Counted from the stretch's first letter, positions 51,783-60,660 are shown. The stretch: 64,000 nt of DNA from Miniphocaeibacter halophilus (GCF_016458825.1 NZ_CP066744.1:1671868-1735867), one strand, 5' to 3'. The notes: generated from the letters alone by a model not told the origin. Numbers and translations are program-made.

Positions 51783-51829
51783 ACACTACATATAGTGTGT
51801 CTACATATAGTGGTTGCCATATATTGTAG
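51783..51829 (+). promoter_or_regulatory. Three phased NrdR boxes
   Basis: Box 1 ACACTACATATAGTGT (51783-51798), box 2 TGTCTACATATAGTGG (51798-51813) and a weaker box 3 TTGCCATATATTGTAG (51814-51829) all fit the NrdR consensus acaCwAtATaTwGtgt. Offsets are 15 and 16, so boxes 1 and 3 lie 31 bp apart, the usual three-turn spacing, with an extra box between. Box 3 covers the -35. Repression of nrdDG when dATP is high is expected. Confidence 0.85.
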
Positions 51830-51841
51830 ATCTGTTAAAAT
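51814..51841 (+). promoter_or_regulatory. Promoter of nrdDG
   Basis: TTGCCA at 51814-51819 and TAAAAT at 51836-51841 with a 16-base spacer, just upstream of nrdD and overlapped by the third NrdR box. Confidence 0.65.
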
Positions 51842-51857
51842 ATTTATGGGTGATAAA

Positions 51858-53978
51858 ATGAATGTAATTAAAAGAGATGGAAATATTGTAGAATTTAATA
51901 AAAATAAAATAGTATCTGCTATAAAAAAAGCAATGAACAGTAGTACTGGAATATACGAAGAGAATTTAGCTGAAAAAATCGCTGATGAAATAGAGGATTT
52001 TTCTAAAACAACAGGGAGAACCTTAACTATTTCAGATATTGAAGATCAAGTATATTATAAGTTAATACAAAATAATAATCCTGCAACTGCTAGGGCCTAT
52101 GAAAATTATAAGGCAGTTCAAACTTATAAAAGGGAAAGCAATACTACAGATGCTAGTATTATAGGATTATTAAATACAGAAAATTCAGAATTAATGAGTG
52201 AAAATTCAAATAAAAATGCCTATATAGCTTCTACACAAAGGGACTTAATAGCTGGAGAAGTTTCAAAGGATATTGCAAGAAGAAAAATTATTCCTACTGA
52301 TTTAATTCAAGCTCATGATGAAGGTGCAATACATATACATGACATGGATTATATTATTCAGCCTATGTTTAATTGTTGTTTAGTAAATATGAAGGATATG
52401 TTGGATAATGGAACTGTAGTTAATGGAAAGATGATAGAATCTCCAAAATCTTTTCAGGTAGCTTGTAATGTAATGACTCAAATTATAGCTCAAATTGCCA
52501 GTAATCAATATGGTGGTCAAAGTATTGATATTAGATGTTTAGGAAAATATTTAAGAAGAAGCTATGAAAAGAATTTAAATTTAGCCTTAGAAACTATTGG
52601 TGATATAAAGTTTGCTGAAAAAATGGCTGATAAAATGACTAAAAAAGATTTGGAGTCAGGTATTCAAACAATCCAATATCAAATTAATACATTGATGACC
52701 AGCAATGGACAAGCACCATTTGTTACCTTATTTATGCATGTAGTTGATGGTGACCAATATGAAAAAGAAACAGCTATGATAGTAGAAGAAATTCTAAAAC
52801 AAAGAATTCAAGGTATTAAAAATGAAGTTGGAGTTTATGTAACACCGGCATTTCCAAAATTAATATATGTACTTGATGAAAATAATATTCATGAAGAGAG
52901 TAAATATTATTATTTAACAAGTCTATCAATTAGATGCACTGCAAAAAGAATGTATCCGGATTATATTTCCGCTAAGAAAATGAGAGAAAATTATGAAGGA
53001 AATGTATTTAGCCCAATGGGATGTAGAGCGTTTTTATCACCATGGCAAGATGAAAATGGAACATATCAATTTGATGGTAGATTTAATATGGGAGTTGTTA
53101 CAATTAACTTACCTCAAATAGGTATTTTAGCAGAAGGAAATGAAAGTAAATTCTTCCAAATATTAGATAAAAGACTTGAATTATGTAAAAAAGTTTGTAT
53201 GTTAAGATATGAGTTATTACAAAAGGCCAACAGTGATTCATCTCCTATACATTGGCAACATGGTGCAATAGCTAGACTAGGAAAACACGAACCTATTTCA
53301 AAGCTATTAACAAATGGATATGCTACTGTAACATTAGGATATATTGGAGTCTATGAAGCTACTCTTTTAACAACAGGAGAAAGTCATACATCTGAAAAAG
53401 GTGAAGAATTTGCCCTTAAGATTATGGATCGCTTAAATGAAAAAATAGATCAATGGAAAAGAGAAACAGGACTTGGGTTTGCCCTATATGGTACTCCGGC
53501 AGAAAGTTTAACCCATAGATTTAATTCAATAGATAGAAAGAGATTTGGCGTTATTAAAGATGTAACAGACAAAGGTTACTATATAAATAGTTTCCATGTT
53601 GATGTTAGAGAAGAAATAGATGCTTTTAAAAAATTTAAATTTGAATCTAAATTTCAAGATAAGTCAAAAGGCGGATGTATTTCCTATATAGAAATTCCAA
53701 ACATGGCCCATAATTTAGAGGCTTTGGAAACAATGGTAAAATACATTTATGATAATATAACTTACGCAGAATTTAACACTAAATCCGATTTTTGCCAAGT
53801 TTGTGGCTTTGATGGAGAAATAACCCTTAATGAAAACAATGAATGGGAATGTCCTCAATGTGGAAACAAGGACACAGCTAAAATGAATGTAACAAGAAGA
53901 ACTTGTGGCTACCTAGGTGAAAATTTCTGGAACGAAGGTAGAACAAAAGAAATTAAAGACAGGGTATTACACATTTAA
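51858..53978 (+). CDS. nrdD: Anaerobic ribonucleoside-triphosphate reductase
   Basis: A 706-residue glycyl-radical enzyme that makes dNTPs without oxygen. The N-terminal ATP cone (about 1-90, MNVIKRDGNIVEFNKNKIV) gives allosteric control. The core includes AIHIHDMDYIIQPMFNCCLVNM, CNVMTQIIAQIASNQYGGQS, MGCRAFLSPW and GYIGVYEATLLTTGE. Near the end are zinc Cys pairs (CQVCGFDG, CPQCG) and the glycyl-radical loop RRTCGYLGENFWNEGRTKEIKDR. I start at ATG 51858 after GGGTGAT; the longer frame would translate the NrdR boxes. The activase gene starts one base after its stop. Confidence 0.97.
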   Translation: MNVIKRDGNIVEFNKNKIVSAIKKAMNSSTGIYEENLAEKIADEIEDFSKTTGRTLTISDIEDQVYYKLIQNNNPATARAYENYKAVQTYKRESNTTDASIIGLLNTENSELMSENSNKNAYIASTQRDLIAGEVSKDIARRKIIPTDLIQAHDEGAIHIHDMDYIIQPMFNCCLVNMKDMLDNGTVVNGKMIESPKSFQVACNVMTQIIAQIASNQYGGQSIDIRCLGKYLRRSYEKNLNLALETIGDIKFAEKMADKMTKKDLESGIQTIQYQINTLMTSNGQAPFVTLFMHVVDGDQYEKETAMIVEEILKQRIQGIKNEVGVYVTPAFPKLIYVLDENNIHEESKYYYLTSLSIRCTAKRMYPDYISAKKMRENYEGNVFSPMGCRAFLSPWQDENGTYQFDGRFNMGVVTINLPQIGILAEGNESKFFQILDKRLELCKKVCMLRYELLQKANSDSSPIHWQHGAIARLGKHEPISKLLTNGYATVTLGYIGVYEATLLTTGESHTSEKGEEFALKIMDRLNEKIDQWKRETGLGFALYGTPAESLTHRFNSIDRKRFGVIKDVTDKGYYINSFHVDVREEIDAFKKFKFESKFQDKSKGGCISYIEIPNMAHNLEALETMVKYIYDNITYAEFNTKSDFCQVCGFDGEITLNENNEWECPQCGNKDTAKMNVTRRTCGYLGENFWNEGRTKEIKDRVLHI

Positions 53979-53979
53979 A

Positions 53980-54474
53980 ATGAGATATGCACAAATTAGA
54001 GAATTTGATGTAGCAAATGGACCAGGCGTAAGAACGACGATTTTTGTTACAGGTTGTACCCTAGGATGTAAGAATTGTTTTAATAAGGAATACCAGGACT
54101 TTAATTATGGTAATATTTGGACTAGGGAACAGACTAATGAAATTGTAAAATATTTAAAGTCAGATATTATTGAGGGAATGACCATATTAGGTGGTGAGCC
54201 TTTTGATAATTCTGAAGATCTTGTGAAAATTGTATCTGATATTAAAAAAGAAACAAAAAAGAATATTTGGATTTTTTCAGGATATGTTTTTGAAAAATTA
54301 ATTAAAGACAAAAAAAATATTGAGTTATTAAAGTTGTGTGATGTTCTTGTAGATGGACCTTTTGTTGAAGAATTAAAAAATCTAAGGTTAAAATTCAGAG
54401 GTTCTGAAAATCAAAGAATTATTGATTTGAAAAAAACCTTTGAAGAAAATCGAATAGTAAAATATATGGAATAG
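53980..54474 (+). CDS. nrdG: Anaerobic ribonucleotide reductase activating protein
   Basis: A 164-residue radical-SAM activase that generates the glycyl radical on NrdD. The cluster motif CTLGCKNC (CxxxCxxC) lies near residue 25-32, with MRYAQIREFDVANGPGVRTTIFVTG before it, and TILGGEPFDNSEDLV as the GGE motif. Start chosen at ATG 53980, one base after nrdD; earlier in-frame ATG lies inside nrdD. No individual ribosome binding site is obvious, so coupling with nrdD is likely. Confidence 0.95.
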   Translation: MRYAQIREFDVANGPGVRTTIFVTGCTLGCKNCFNKEYQDFNYGNIWTREQTNEIVKYLKSDIIEGMTILGGEPFDNSEDLVKIVSDIKKETKKNIWIFSGYVFEKLIKDKKNIELLKLCDVLVDGPFVEELKNLRLKFRGSENQRIIDLKKTFEENRIVKYME

Positions 54475-54497
54475 AAGCAGTTTTGCTTCTATTTTTT
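54471..54497 (+). terminator. Terminator overlapping the nrdG stop
   Basis: ATAGAAGCA pairs with TGCTTCTAT around GTTT, followed by T residues. The upstream arm contains the nrdG stop codon. Confidence 0.88.
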
Positions 54498-54509
54498 ATA
54501 TAGTTTAAA

Positions 54510-54557
54510 TTGACAAAGATTTCTAAAACGGGTATAGTGTATATAAACATTATACAC
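54510..54557 (+). promoter_or_regulatory. Promoter and operator of YknWXYZ-like exporter operon
   Basis: TTGACA (54510-54515) and TATAGT (54533-54538) with a 17-base spacer form a strong promoter. GTGTATA (54537-54543) and TATACAC (54551-54557) are perfect 7-bp inverted arms separated by seven bases, spanning the predicted start of transcription. This is a good place for a repressor. No regulator gene is adjacent. Confidence 0.75.
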
Positions 54558-54686
54558 ACTATTTAAAAGTAAGTTAAATAAAAGATAAAATAATTAGTTA
54601 AATATTTAGAAGTAAATTGTTTAATTCAATTTGTTTTGGTATAATTATAGTGTATTAGTTTATTAATGTACAAAAGGGAGGATAAA

Positions 54687-55181
54687 ATGGATAAAGAAAG
54701 ATTATTTAAAAGAGCAAAAGGATGGAATACATTTATAATTGTTATTAAAATTATAACAGTAATATTTACTGTATTGGGTTTAGTTAGTTTATATGCGATT
54801 AATAATTCAAAGGAAGTAAGAGACCAATTAATTGCAGTGGGAACGGATATGTCAGTTTTTGAAACAAGTACCTTTGATAATATAATTTCAATTATAATTT
54901 TAATAATTACTATTGGAATAATTGTTATGGCAATTATGAATTCTAAAAAAATGAAGAATCAAGAACTTTTTAATATTACGCCATATATATTAATAATATT
55001 ACTAGTAATTTATTCTGTAGCAACAACAATTATTAGTGCGGTTAGTTTAAATGTTCCAGGAGCAATGATGTCAATTATAATAAATATGATAATAAGTATT
55101 CTAATAAATGTTCTACCATCAGTAATAATAATATCAAGTTATAATAAAATAAATAATATAATGGGAGAAGAACAAAGATAA
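54687..55181 (+). CDS. Four-helix membrane protein heading exporter operon (YknW-like position)
   Basis: A 164-residue integral membrane protein. ATG 54687 is preferred because AAAGGGAGG precedes it. Four hydrophobic helices lie at about 16-40, 66-88, 98-120 and 126-150. No sequence motif is recognised. In Bacillus the yknWXYZ operon begins with a four-helix membrane protein that helps assemble the exporter, and this gene has the same position and topology. Sequence similarity to YknW is not evident by eye, so the functional link is inferred from operon order. Confidence 0.65.
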   Translation: MDKERLFKRAKGWNTFIIVIKIITVIFTVLGLVSLYAINNSKEVRDQLIAVGTDMSVFETSTFDNIISIIILIITIGIIVMAIMNSKKMKNQELFNITPYILIILLVIYSVATTIISAVSLNVPGAMMSIIINMIISILINVLPSVIIISSYNKINNIMGEEQR

Positions 55182-55183
55182 TT

Positions 55184-56491
55184 ATGACTAAGAGAAGTAA
55201 GATAATAGTAGCTATAGTTTCAATAATTCTTATTGTTGCTATAGCACTAACAATATTTTTTAGTAGAGATACTAAAGAAACAGTAGAACTATACGAAGTA
55301 ATAGAGCAAGATCCTATTTCCTTTTCTGGAAATGTAGAGGCTAGTGAAAAGCAGGAGGTATATTTAGATTCTACTAAAGGAAAAATAAAGGAATATTATG
55401 TTAATGATGGAGATTCTGTAGAAGTAGGACAGAACTTATTTATCTATGAAAATGATACAGTTAAAAGTCAATTAGTTCAATTAGATACACAGTATAATTT
55501 AGCTGTAGATGCAAAAAACTCTGCAAATTCACAATTAAGTAAAGCTAAAAGCAGTTTATCGGCAGCTAATAAAAAAGTAACTGACCTAAATAATAAAATT
55601 AAAAATATTTCTTCAAATATTACTCTGCCAACAGATATTGAGGATTATAACAATCCAAATAATACGGGGAAAAGTTCAGGGGAACTTACTCAGTTGCAGA
55701 TGGAATTAGAGTCGGCAAAAATGGAAGTTCAAAGTTTGGAGTCTACAATTCCAAGTTTTGAGTCTGCTGTAAGTCAAGCAAATGCAGAAATTAAAGGAAT
55801 AGATTCCCAAAGAAAAACTGCTAAAGAAAACTTAAACTATGTAGAAAAAGCTAAAATATCCGGAAAAATAAAACTTGATAAAGAGGCTGCAGAATCAGCT
55901 ATGAGTATGACAGGTGCAAGTCCGGTTGTAACTATAAACAGTAACGAGATTGTTATAAAAGGACAGGTTTCAGAATACGATTACGACAAATTAAAAGTTG
56001 ATAATAGGGTAAAAATAATAGTTGCAAATTCTGGAGAGGAAATTGAAGGGACTATAAAAAGCATTGAAGAAATGCCAATTAGTAAGGATTCTCAAATTTC
56101 TATGAACCAACAAACAACATCAATTGCAAATTATAGTTTTACAGTTACACCAGATGAAAATATTCATTATGGATTTTCAGTAAATATAAAGCTACCTCAA
56201 GATAAAATTTATTTACCATTTGAAGCAGTATTAAAAGAAAAAGAAAAGTATTTTATTTTTAAAGTTAAAGATGGAAAAGCAATTAAAGAAGAAATAGAAG
56301 TAGAAATAGAAGATGGTATATATAAATTAATATCCGGTTTAAAGCTTGGCGATAAAATAATTTCCAATATAGAAGGTATAACTGAAAATATGGAAGTAAA
56401 AGTAGACGATGATAGTAAAAATAATAATACAGAGGCTACAAAAGAAGTAGAAGATAGTAATAGTTCAACAAATCCGGAGACACAACAATGA
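55184..56491 (+). CDS. MacA/YknX-type efflux adaptor
   Basis: A 435-residue membrane-fusion (HlyD/RND adaptor) protein. One N-terminal helix (about 6-28) anchors it. A split lipoyl domain follows (GKIKEYYVNDGDSVEVGQNLFIYEND), then a long coiled-coil hairpin (about 85-215) rich in Ala/Ser/Lys, then a beta-barrel region (KGQVSEYDYDKLKVDNRVKIIV) and a membrane-proximal domain ending in an acidic Asn/Ser tail. It links the ABC permease to the cell wall side. It begins two bases after the membrane-protein gene and overlaps the ATPase by four. Confidence 0.92.
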   Translation: MTKRSKIIVAIVSIILIVAIALTIFFSRDTKETVELYEVIEQDPISFSGNVEASEKQEVYLDSTKGKIKEYYVNDGDSVEVGQNLFIYENDTVKSQLVQLDTQYNLAVDAKNSANSQLSKAKSSLSAANKKVTDLNNKIKNISSNITLPTDIEDYNNPNNTGKSSGELTQLQMELESAKMEVQSLESTIPSFESAVSQANAEIKGIDSQRKTAKENLNYVEKAKISGKIKLDKEAAESAMSMTGASPVVTINSNEIVIKGQVSEYDYDKLKVDNRVKIIVANSGEEIEGTIKSIEEMPISKDSQISMNQQTTSIANYSFTVTPDENIHYGFSVNIKLPQDKIYLPFEAVLKEKEKYFIFKVKDGKAIKEEIEVEIEDGIYKLISGLKLGDKIISNIEGITENMEVKVDDDSKNNNTEATKEVEDSNSSTNPETQQ

Positions 56492-57165
56492 TAGAGGTAA
56501 GGAAGGTTAACAAAACATATATTACCGGAGAGGAAAAACTACATGTGTTAAAAGATGTATCCTTTGAAGTACATGAAGGTGAATTTGTTGGAATTATGGG
56601 TGAATCAGGCTCGGGAAAATCAACCTTAATGAATATAATAGGATTTATGGACAATAAATATGAAGGAGAATATCTTTTTGATGGAAAATTAACAAAAAAT
56701 GAAAATGATGATAAACTTTCCCATATAAGAAATAGAGCTGTCGGGTTTGTATTTCAAAATTTTAATTTAATAGATAATTATACAGTTAGGGAGAATGTTG
56801 AATTACCATTATTATATGCAGGATTAACTCCTAGAAAAACAAAAAAAATTGTTTTAGAAGCATTGGAATCTGTAGGAATACCTGAAAAAATAGATAAATA
56901 TCCTACACAACTTTCAGGCGGTCAGAAACAAAGGGTAGCAATTGCTAGGGCAATAGTCCATAATCCTAAATTTATCCTTGCAGACGAACCAACAGGCGCT
57001 TTGGATTCAGCAACATCAAGAGAGATTATGGAAATATTTAAAAAACTAAATATAGAAAATAAAACAACTGTAGTTATGGTAACTCACGATAGAAGTTTAG
57101 CTTCCTACTGTTCAAAAGTTCTTTTTATGGTTGATGGAAATTTAGAAGAAAGGTTTGATTTGTAA
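56488..57165 (+). CDS. MacB/YknY-type ABC transporter ATP-binding protein
   Basis: A 225-residue ATPase of the LolD/MacB class. Walker A GESGSGKST is at 38-46, the Q-loop in VGFVFQNFNLI, signature LSGGQKQRVAIARAIV, Walker B FILADEPTGALDS and switch His in VMVTHDRSLA. These ATPases drive mechanotransmission rather than substrate passage through the membrane. One base is shared with the permease gene. Confidence 0.95.
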   Translation: MIEVRKVNKTYITGEEKLHVLKDVSFEVHEGEFVGIMGESGSGKSTLMNIIGFMDNKYEGEYLFDGKLTKNENDDKLSHIRNRAVGFVFQNFNLIDNYTVRENVELPLLYAGLTPRKTKKIVLEALESVGIPEKIDKYPTQLSGGQKQRVAIARAIVHNPKFILADEPTGALDSATSREIMEIFKKLNIENKTTVVMVTHDRSLASYCSKVLFMVDGNLEERFDL

Positions 57166-58367
57166 TGAAATTTTCGGTATTATTTTCAGATGCATTTAAT
57201 GCTATAAAAAGAAATAAAAAACGAAGTATACTGACTATGTTAGGAATAGTAATTGGAATTGGTGCAGTAATAGCAATAATTTCTATTGGCCAAGGTTTTG
57301 AAAATTATGTAGTAGAGGAACTTACAGAAGATGAGTCTCAAGATATTACTAGTAATATTACTTTTCAACCTAATGATATGTCCCTGGCATATGATTCAAA
57401 TATAAAGTTTTTTTCAGAACAGGATTTAATAGAAGTAGGAAAAATTAAAGGTGTCAAAAATGTAGAAATAACCGGTGTAAACACCGATTCAAATAATGCT
57501 TCAATGATTTTGGAAACAGATAAAACTACAGAAAATTCTACAGCTGAACTAGTAAAAAACACAGATAAAAAATTAGTCGAGGGAAGAAATTTAACATCCG
57601 TAGACAATAAAACCAAAAATAGGGTAGTTGTTATTAGTGACTATATTGCAAAAAAGCTTTTTGAAGATAAAAATTCCTATCTAGGTAAAAATATAAAGAT
57701 TAATGGTCTAAATTACCAAATAGTAGGTGTTTATAAAGGTGCTACCGGTATGATGGCAATGATGAATTATTCTCTATTAATTCCAAAAGATACATATGAA
57801 TTTTATAATGAGGCAAAATTTGCAAGTGCTTCAATAACCTTGTATTTGGAAAAAGGTGCTCAGGTTTCAGATGTATCGGAAAAAGTTGTAGATTTTTTAG
57901 CCGACAATGGAAGCATGAAAAATTTAGGCAAATATACCTTTGTGGATATTGGAGAAATAATGGATGGTATATCCAATATTCTAGATAGCATTACTACTTT
58001 TATAGCCTTAATAGGAGGTATTTCACTTCTAATAGCAGGAATAGGAATAATGAATATGATGTTTATATCAGTTTCTGAAAGAACAAAGGAAATTGGAATA
58101 AGAAGAGCTTTAGGAGCAACAAAGAAGAATATTACAATACAATTTTTATTAGAAGGAATAATAATAACTGTAATTGGCGGAATATTAGGGTATTTCTTTG
58201 GTATACTATTTGCTATGATAATAGCTATATTTTTACCTTTTACAATTTCAATAGAGACAGGCCCTGTACTTGTTTCCCTATTTATTTCTCTAGCAATAGG
58301 CATTATATTTAGCTATAGTCCGGCAAAAGCTGCAGCAAATAAAAATGTAATTGAAATACTAGCCTAG
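57165..58367 (+). CDS. MacB/YknZ-type FtsX-family permease
   Basis: A 400-residue ABC permease with four transmembrane helices: one near 21-43 (RSILTMLGIVIGIGAVIAIISIGQ), then a large extracytoplasmic MacB periplasmic core domain (about 45-275), then three helices in the FtsX domain (IALIGGISLLIAGIGIMNMMFISVSERTKEIGIRRALGAT and onward to SYSPAKAAANKNVIEIL). It forms the YknXYZ-like complex with the preceding genes. Known systems of this kind export or resist peptides and toxins; the substrate here is unknown. Confidence 0.94.
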   Translation: MKFSVLFSDAFNAIKRNKKRSILTMLGIVIGIGAVIAIISIGQGFENYVVEELTEDESQDITSNITFQPNDMSLAYDSNIKFFSEQDLIEVGKIKGVKNVEITGVNTDSNNASMILETDKTTENSTAELVKNTDKKLVEGRNLTSVDNKTKNRVVVISDYIAKKLFEDKNSYLGKNIKINGLNYQIVGVYKGATGMMAMMNYSLLIPKDTYEFYNEAKFASASITLYLEKGAQVSDVSEKVVDFLADNGSMKNLGKYTFVDIGEIMDGISNILDSITTFIALIGGISLLIAGIGIMNMMFISVSERTKEIGIRRALGATKKNITIQFLLEGIIITVIGGILGYFFGILFAMIIAIFLPFTISIETGPVLVSLFISLAIGIIFSYSPAKAAANKNVIEILA

Positions 58368-58391
58368 TATAAAATTTAATAAATAATTTAT

Positions 58392-58429
58392 AAATCAAAT
58401 ATATCTATATAGGTGTATTTGATTTTTTT
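58392..58429 (+). terminator. Terminator of exporter operon
   Basis: AAATCAAATA pairs with TATTTGATTT across a 14-base loop, then T residues. Confidence 0.82.
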
Positions 58430-58436
58430 AAACTTA

Positions 58437-58494
58437 AAATTATTGTAAAACGATAATTTAACTGATATAATTATTGTAAAACAATAATTATATC
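58437..58494 (+). promoter_or_regulatory. Promoter bracketed by two large palindromic operators
   Basis: TTGTAA (58443-58448) and TATAAT (58466-58471) with a 17-base spacer form the promoter. Operator 1 at 58437-58459 has 10-bp arms AAATTATTGT and ACGATAATTT around AAA with one mismatch. Operator 2 at 58464-58494 has perfect 14-bp arms GATATAATTATTGT and ACAATAATTATATC around AAA. The shared core is ATTGTAAAACnAT, centre-to-centre 31 bp, so both sites lie on the same DNA face and cover the -35 and -10. The YozG-like regulator encoded two genes downstream is the obvious candidate ligand. Confidence 0.8.
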
Positions 58495-58508
58495 AAGGGG
58501 GGGATATT

Positions 58509-59504
58509 ATGAATATGAAGAAGAAATTAACCATGTTCTTAATAATAGAAGTTTTAATACTTTTAATTTTTAATATTTTTGAAGCAAATATTTTTAATAT
58601 GGAACAAATAGTATTTTTTCCATATTACCAAATAAGTAATATTTTAAGAAGTATGTCTATAAGTGGAAGTATTGGAAATATAATATCTTGGGCTATATAT
58701 ATTTTAATATCTATAATTCCAATAATAATTTTTGTTAAGATAAAAAGGAGAAATAATTTTAAAAATATAGATTATTTATTATTATTTATTTCATTATTGA
58801 TATTTTTAACTATATATGTAGGAATAAACCCAAATATAATTGAGATAATTTTAAAACAAAATATTAGTTTACAAATTTCATTTCCTATTATTACAAATCA
58901 ATTAATTTTATTGTATATTATATGGAGATTTTTAAAGATAGATATAAATAGATCAAACTCTATAAAATATATTATAGGGATTTTGTTTTTAACAAACGTT
59001 ATTGCAGTAATTAATATTTTTGGTGTTGGCTTAAAAGATAATTTAAATAATATGGAAACATTAAGTTATTATGGCAATACAATATCTATATTTGATTATT
59101 TGAATAGATTAAAAGAAAAATATATGTTTGCAATAGATAATTATGAATTGATTAGAATTATTCTAGATTTTATAAATAATAATATTTTTAATATAATGTA
59201 TATTTTTTTAAATATGAATTTAATATATATTCTTATAGATATGGAAAACAAATTTAGTGAAAATACTGCAATTAATAAATTATATTCACTAAAAAATAAA
59301 ATTAAACTTGGCTTGTTATTATCGATTTTTATAAATATAATTATAAATTTGGTCTATATAATTTTTGAAAAGCATTTTTACAACATTACTATAAAAATAA
59401 ATTTTAACTTAGAATTATTGGTTTATTTTTTATTTATTAGTTTAATTGTACAGTATTTAATAAAAGTTAAAGAAATAAAAGATGAAAATAAAATGTTTAT
59501 TTAA
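58509..59504 (+). CDS. Eight-helix membrane protein of unknown function
   Basis: A 331-residue, very hydrophobic, Ile/Asn-rich protein preceded by a GGGGGGG ribosome binding site (ATG 58515 is an alternative start two codons in). About eight helices are visible, starting LTMFLIIEVLILLIFNIFEA and ending LELLVYFLFISLIVQYLI. No motif or family is recognised; DUF2975-type membrane proteins that pair with YozG regulators are usually shorter. It lies downstream of the palindromic promoter and is followed eight bases later by a small HTH gene and then a lipoprotein gene. Confidence 0.75.
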   Translation: MNMKKKLTMFLIIEVLILLIFNIFEANIFNMEQIVFFPYYQISNILRSMSISGSIGNIISWAIYILISIIPIIIFVKIKRRNNFKNIDYLLLFISLLIFLTIYVGINPNIIEIILKQNISLQISFPIITNQLILLYIIWRFLKIDINRSNSIKYIIGILFLTNVIAVINIFGVGLKDNLNNMETLSYYGNTISIFDYLNRLKEKYMFAIDNYELIRIILDFINNNIFNIMYIFLNMNLIYILIDMENKFSENTAINKLYSLKNKIKLGLLLSIFINIIINLVYIIFEKHFYNITIKINFNLELLVYFLFISLIVQYLIKVKEIKDENKMFI

Positions 59505-59512
59505 GGTGAATT

Positions 59513-59728
59513 ATGGCAATAAAAGTATATTTAGATGAAATATTAAAAGATAGGAATATGACTTCAAAAGAATTAGCAAAATTAATTAATATTACTGAAG
59601 CTAATTTATCTATTTTACGTTCAGGTAAGGCAAAAGGAATAAGATTTAATACTATAAATAAAATTTGCTATTATTTAAATTGCGATATTGGTGATATATT
59701 AAAATTCGATGGAGAATTGGAGGACTAA
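59513..59728 (+). CDS. YozG-like XRE helix-turn-helix regulator
   Basis: A 71-residue single-domain regulator of the COG3655/YozG type. The HTH runs YLDEILKDRNMTSKELAKLINITEANLSILRSGKAKGIRFNTINKICYYLNCDIGDIL, cited as positions 6-63, with the typical LSxLRxGKAKxIRFxTLxxIC pattern. Such proteins are often encoded with a membrane protein and control their own operon. The two palindromes around the upstream promoter are likely targets, an inference from position. AAGGTGA precedes the start. Confidence 0.9.
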   Translation: MAIKVYLDEILKDRNMTSKELAKLINITEANLSILRSGKAKGIRFNTINKICYYLNCDIGDILKFDGELED

Positions 59729-59729
59729 T

Positions 59730-60635
59730 ATGAAAAAGTTCAATGTAGTTTTATTAATTTTGCTAATGGTTCTTTCTCTTAGTGGATGTAAGTTGGCAAA
59801 AGAAGAAACAGTTAAAAATCCAGCATATGATACATTAGTTGGAGGATTTGTTCAATTTATTGAGTATGGAAAAGAAAAGGAAATTAAAAATATTGAGGAT
59901 GTAAAAATAGAAGTTAAAGGTAAAGATACAAATAAATACATAGAGGTAGATGGAGCCGAAGGTTATGCCTTTTTAGCAATAGCTACAATAGATTTAGAAA
60001 ATAGCTATAGTACATCAGAAACAATAGCTAGTCCATGTATAGAAGCAAGTGCAGATTACAAATATGAAGAGGGTCAATCAAGATTTCAAATTAATTTAAA
60101 AGGTAAAATTTATATAGATGCAGAAACTAAAGGAAGTTTAAAACTATATCCTATATACTTAACAGATGATAATAAATACTATATCGGTAAAAATAAGTAT
60201 GTTTTTGGATTGGACTTAGATGGAAATTATTTTCAAAATTTTGAGGAAGGAAATTATGAGAAAATTTCAATATCAGAAAATTTTAATAATAAACTAAATA
60301 AAAAGGAGCAATCTAATACTGTAGAATTAGAAGTAAAAAAAATATTAAGAAAAAAAGAAATAAAAATAATAGAAATGGACAAAAATAATAATATGTTAAA
60401 TATTGAAAAATTTAATTATTCGAATTTACCATATAGGATAGAAATTAATTCAAATACAGAGTATATCCTTTTAGAAGAAACGACAGATAAGAACTTAATT
60501 GAAAGAAAGATTATAAATTATGTTGATGATGAATTAGAACAGTTTAGATTTGGAGATAATACTGTTACATTTCCAATATTCAATAATGGGAATATAGCAG
60601 AAATCAAAAATATAAAAATTGAAAAGGACATATAA
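59730..60635 (+). CDS. Lipoprotein of unknown function
   Basis: A 301-residue secreted lipoprotein. The start at ATG 59730 gives a clean lipobox, LSGC with lipidated C19, and has TTGGAGG before it; the longer frame would spoil the signal peptide. The mature part is acidic and rich in Lys/Glu/Asn with beta-strand character (VEVDGAEGYAFLAIATIDLENS). No domain is recognised. It ends the three-gene unit and begins one base after the regulator. Together the genes suggest a membrane complex with an exposed lipoprotein. Confidence 0.82.
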   Translation: MKKFNVVLLILLMVLSLSGCKLAKEETVKNPAYDTLVGGFVQFIEYGKEKEIKNIEDVKIEVKGKDTNKYIEVDGAEGYAFLAIATIDLENSYSTSETIASPCIEASADYKYEEGQSRFQINLKGKIYIDAETKGSLKLYPIYLTDDNKYYIGKNKYVFGLDLDGNYFQNFEEGNYEKISISENFNNKLNKKEQSNTVELEVKKILRKKEIKIIEMDKNNNMLNIEKFNYSNLPYRIEINSNTEYILLEETTDKNLIERKIINYVDDELEQFRFGDNTVTFPIFNNGNIAEIKNIKIEKDI

Positions 60636-60660
60636 TTTAAAATATTTAAATTTTTATGAT

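Noticed and set aside
51756-51857. Upstream extension of NrdD by 34 residues
   Set aside because: It would translate through the NrdR boxes and promoter; ATG 51858 has GGGTGAT and starts exactly at the ATP-cone domain.
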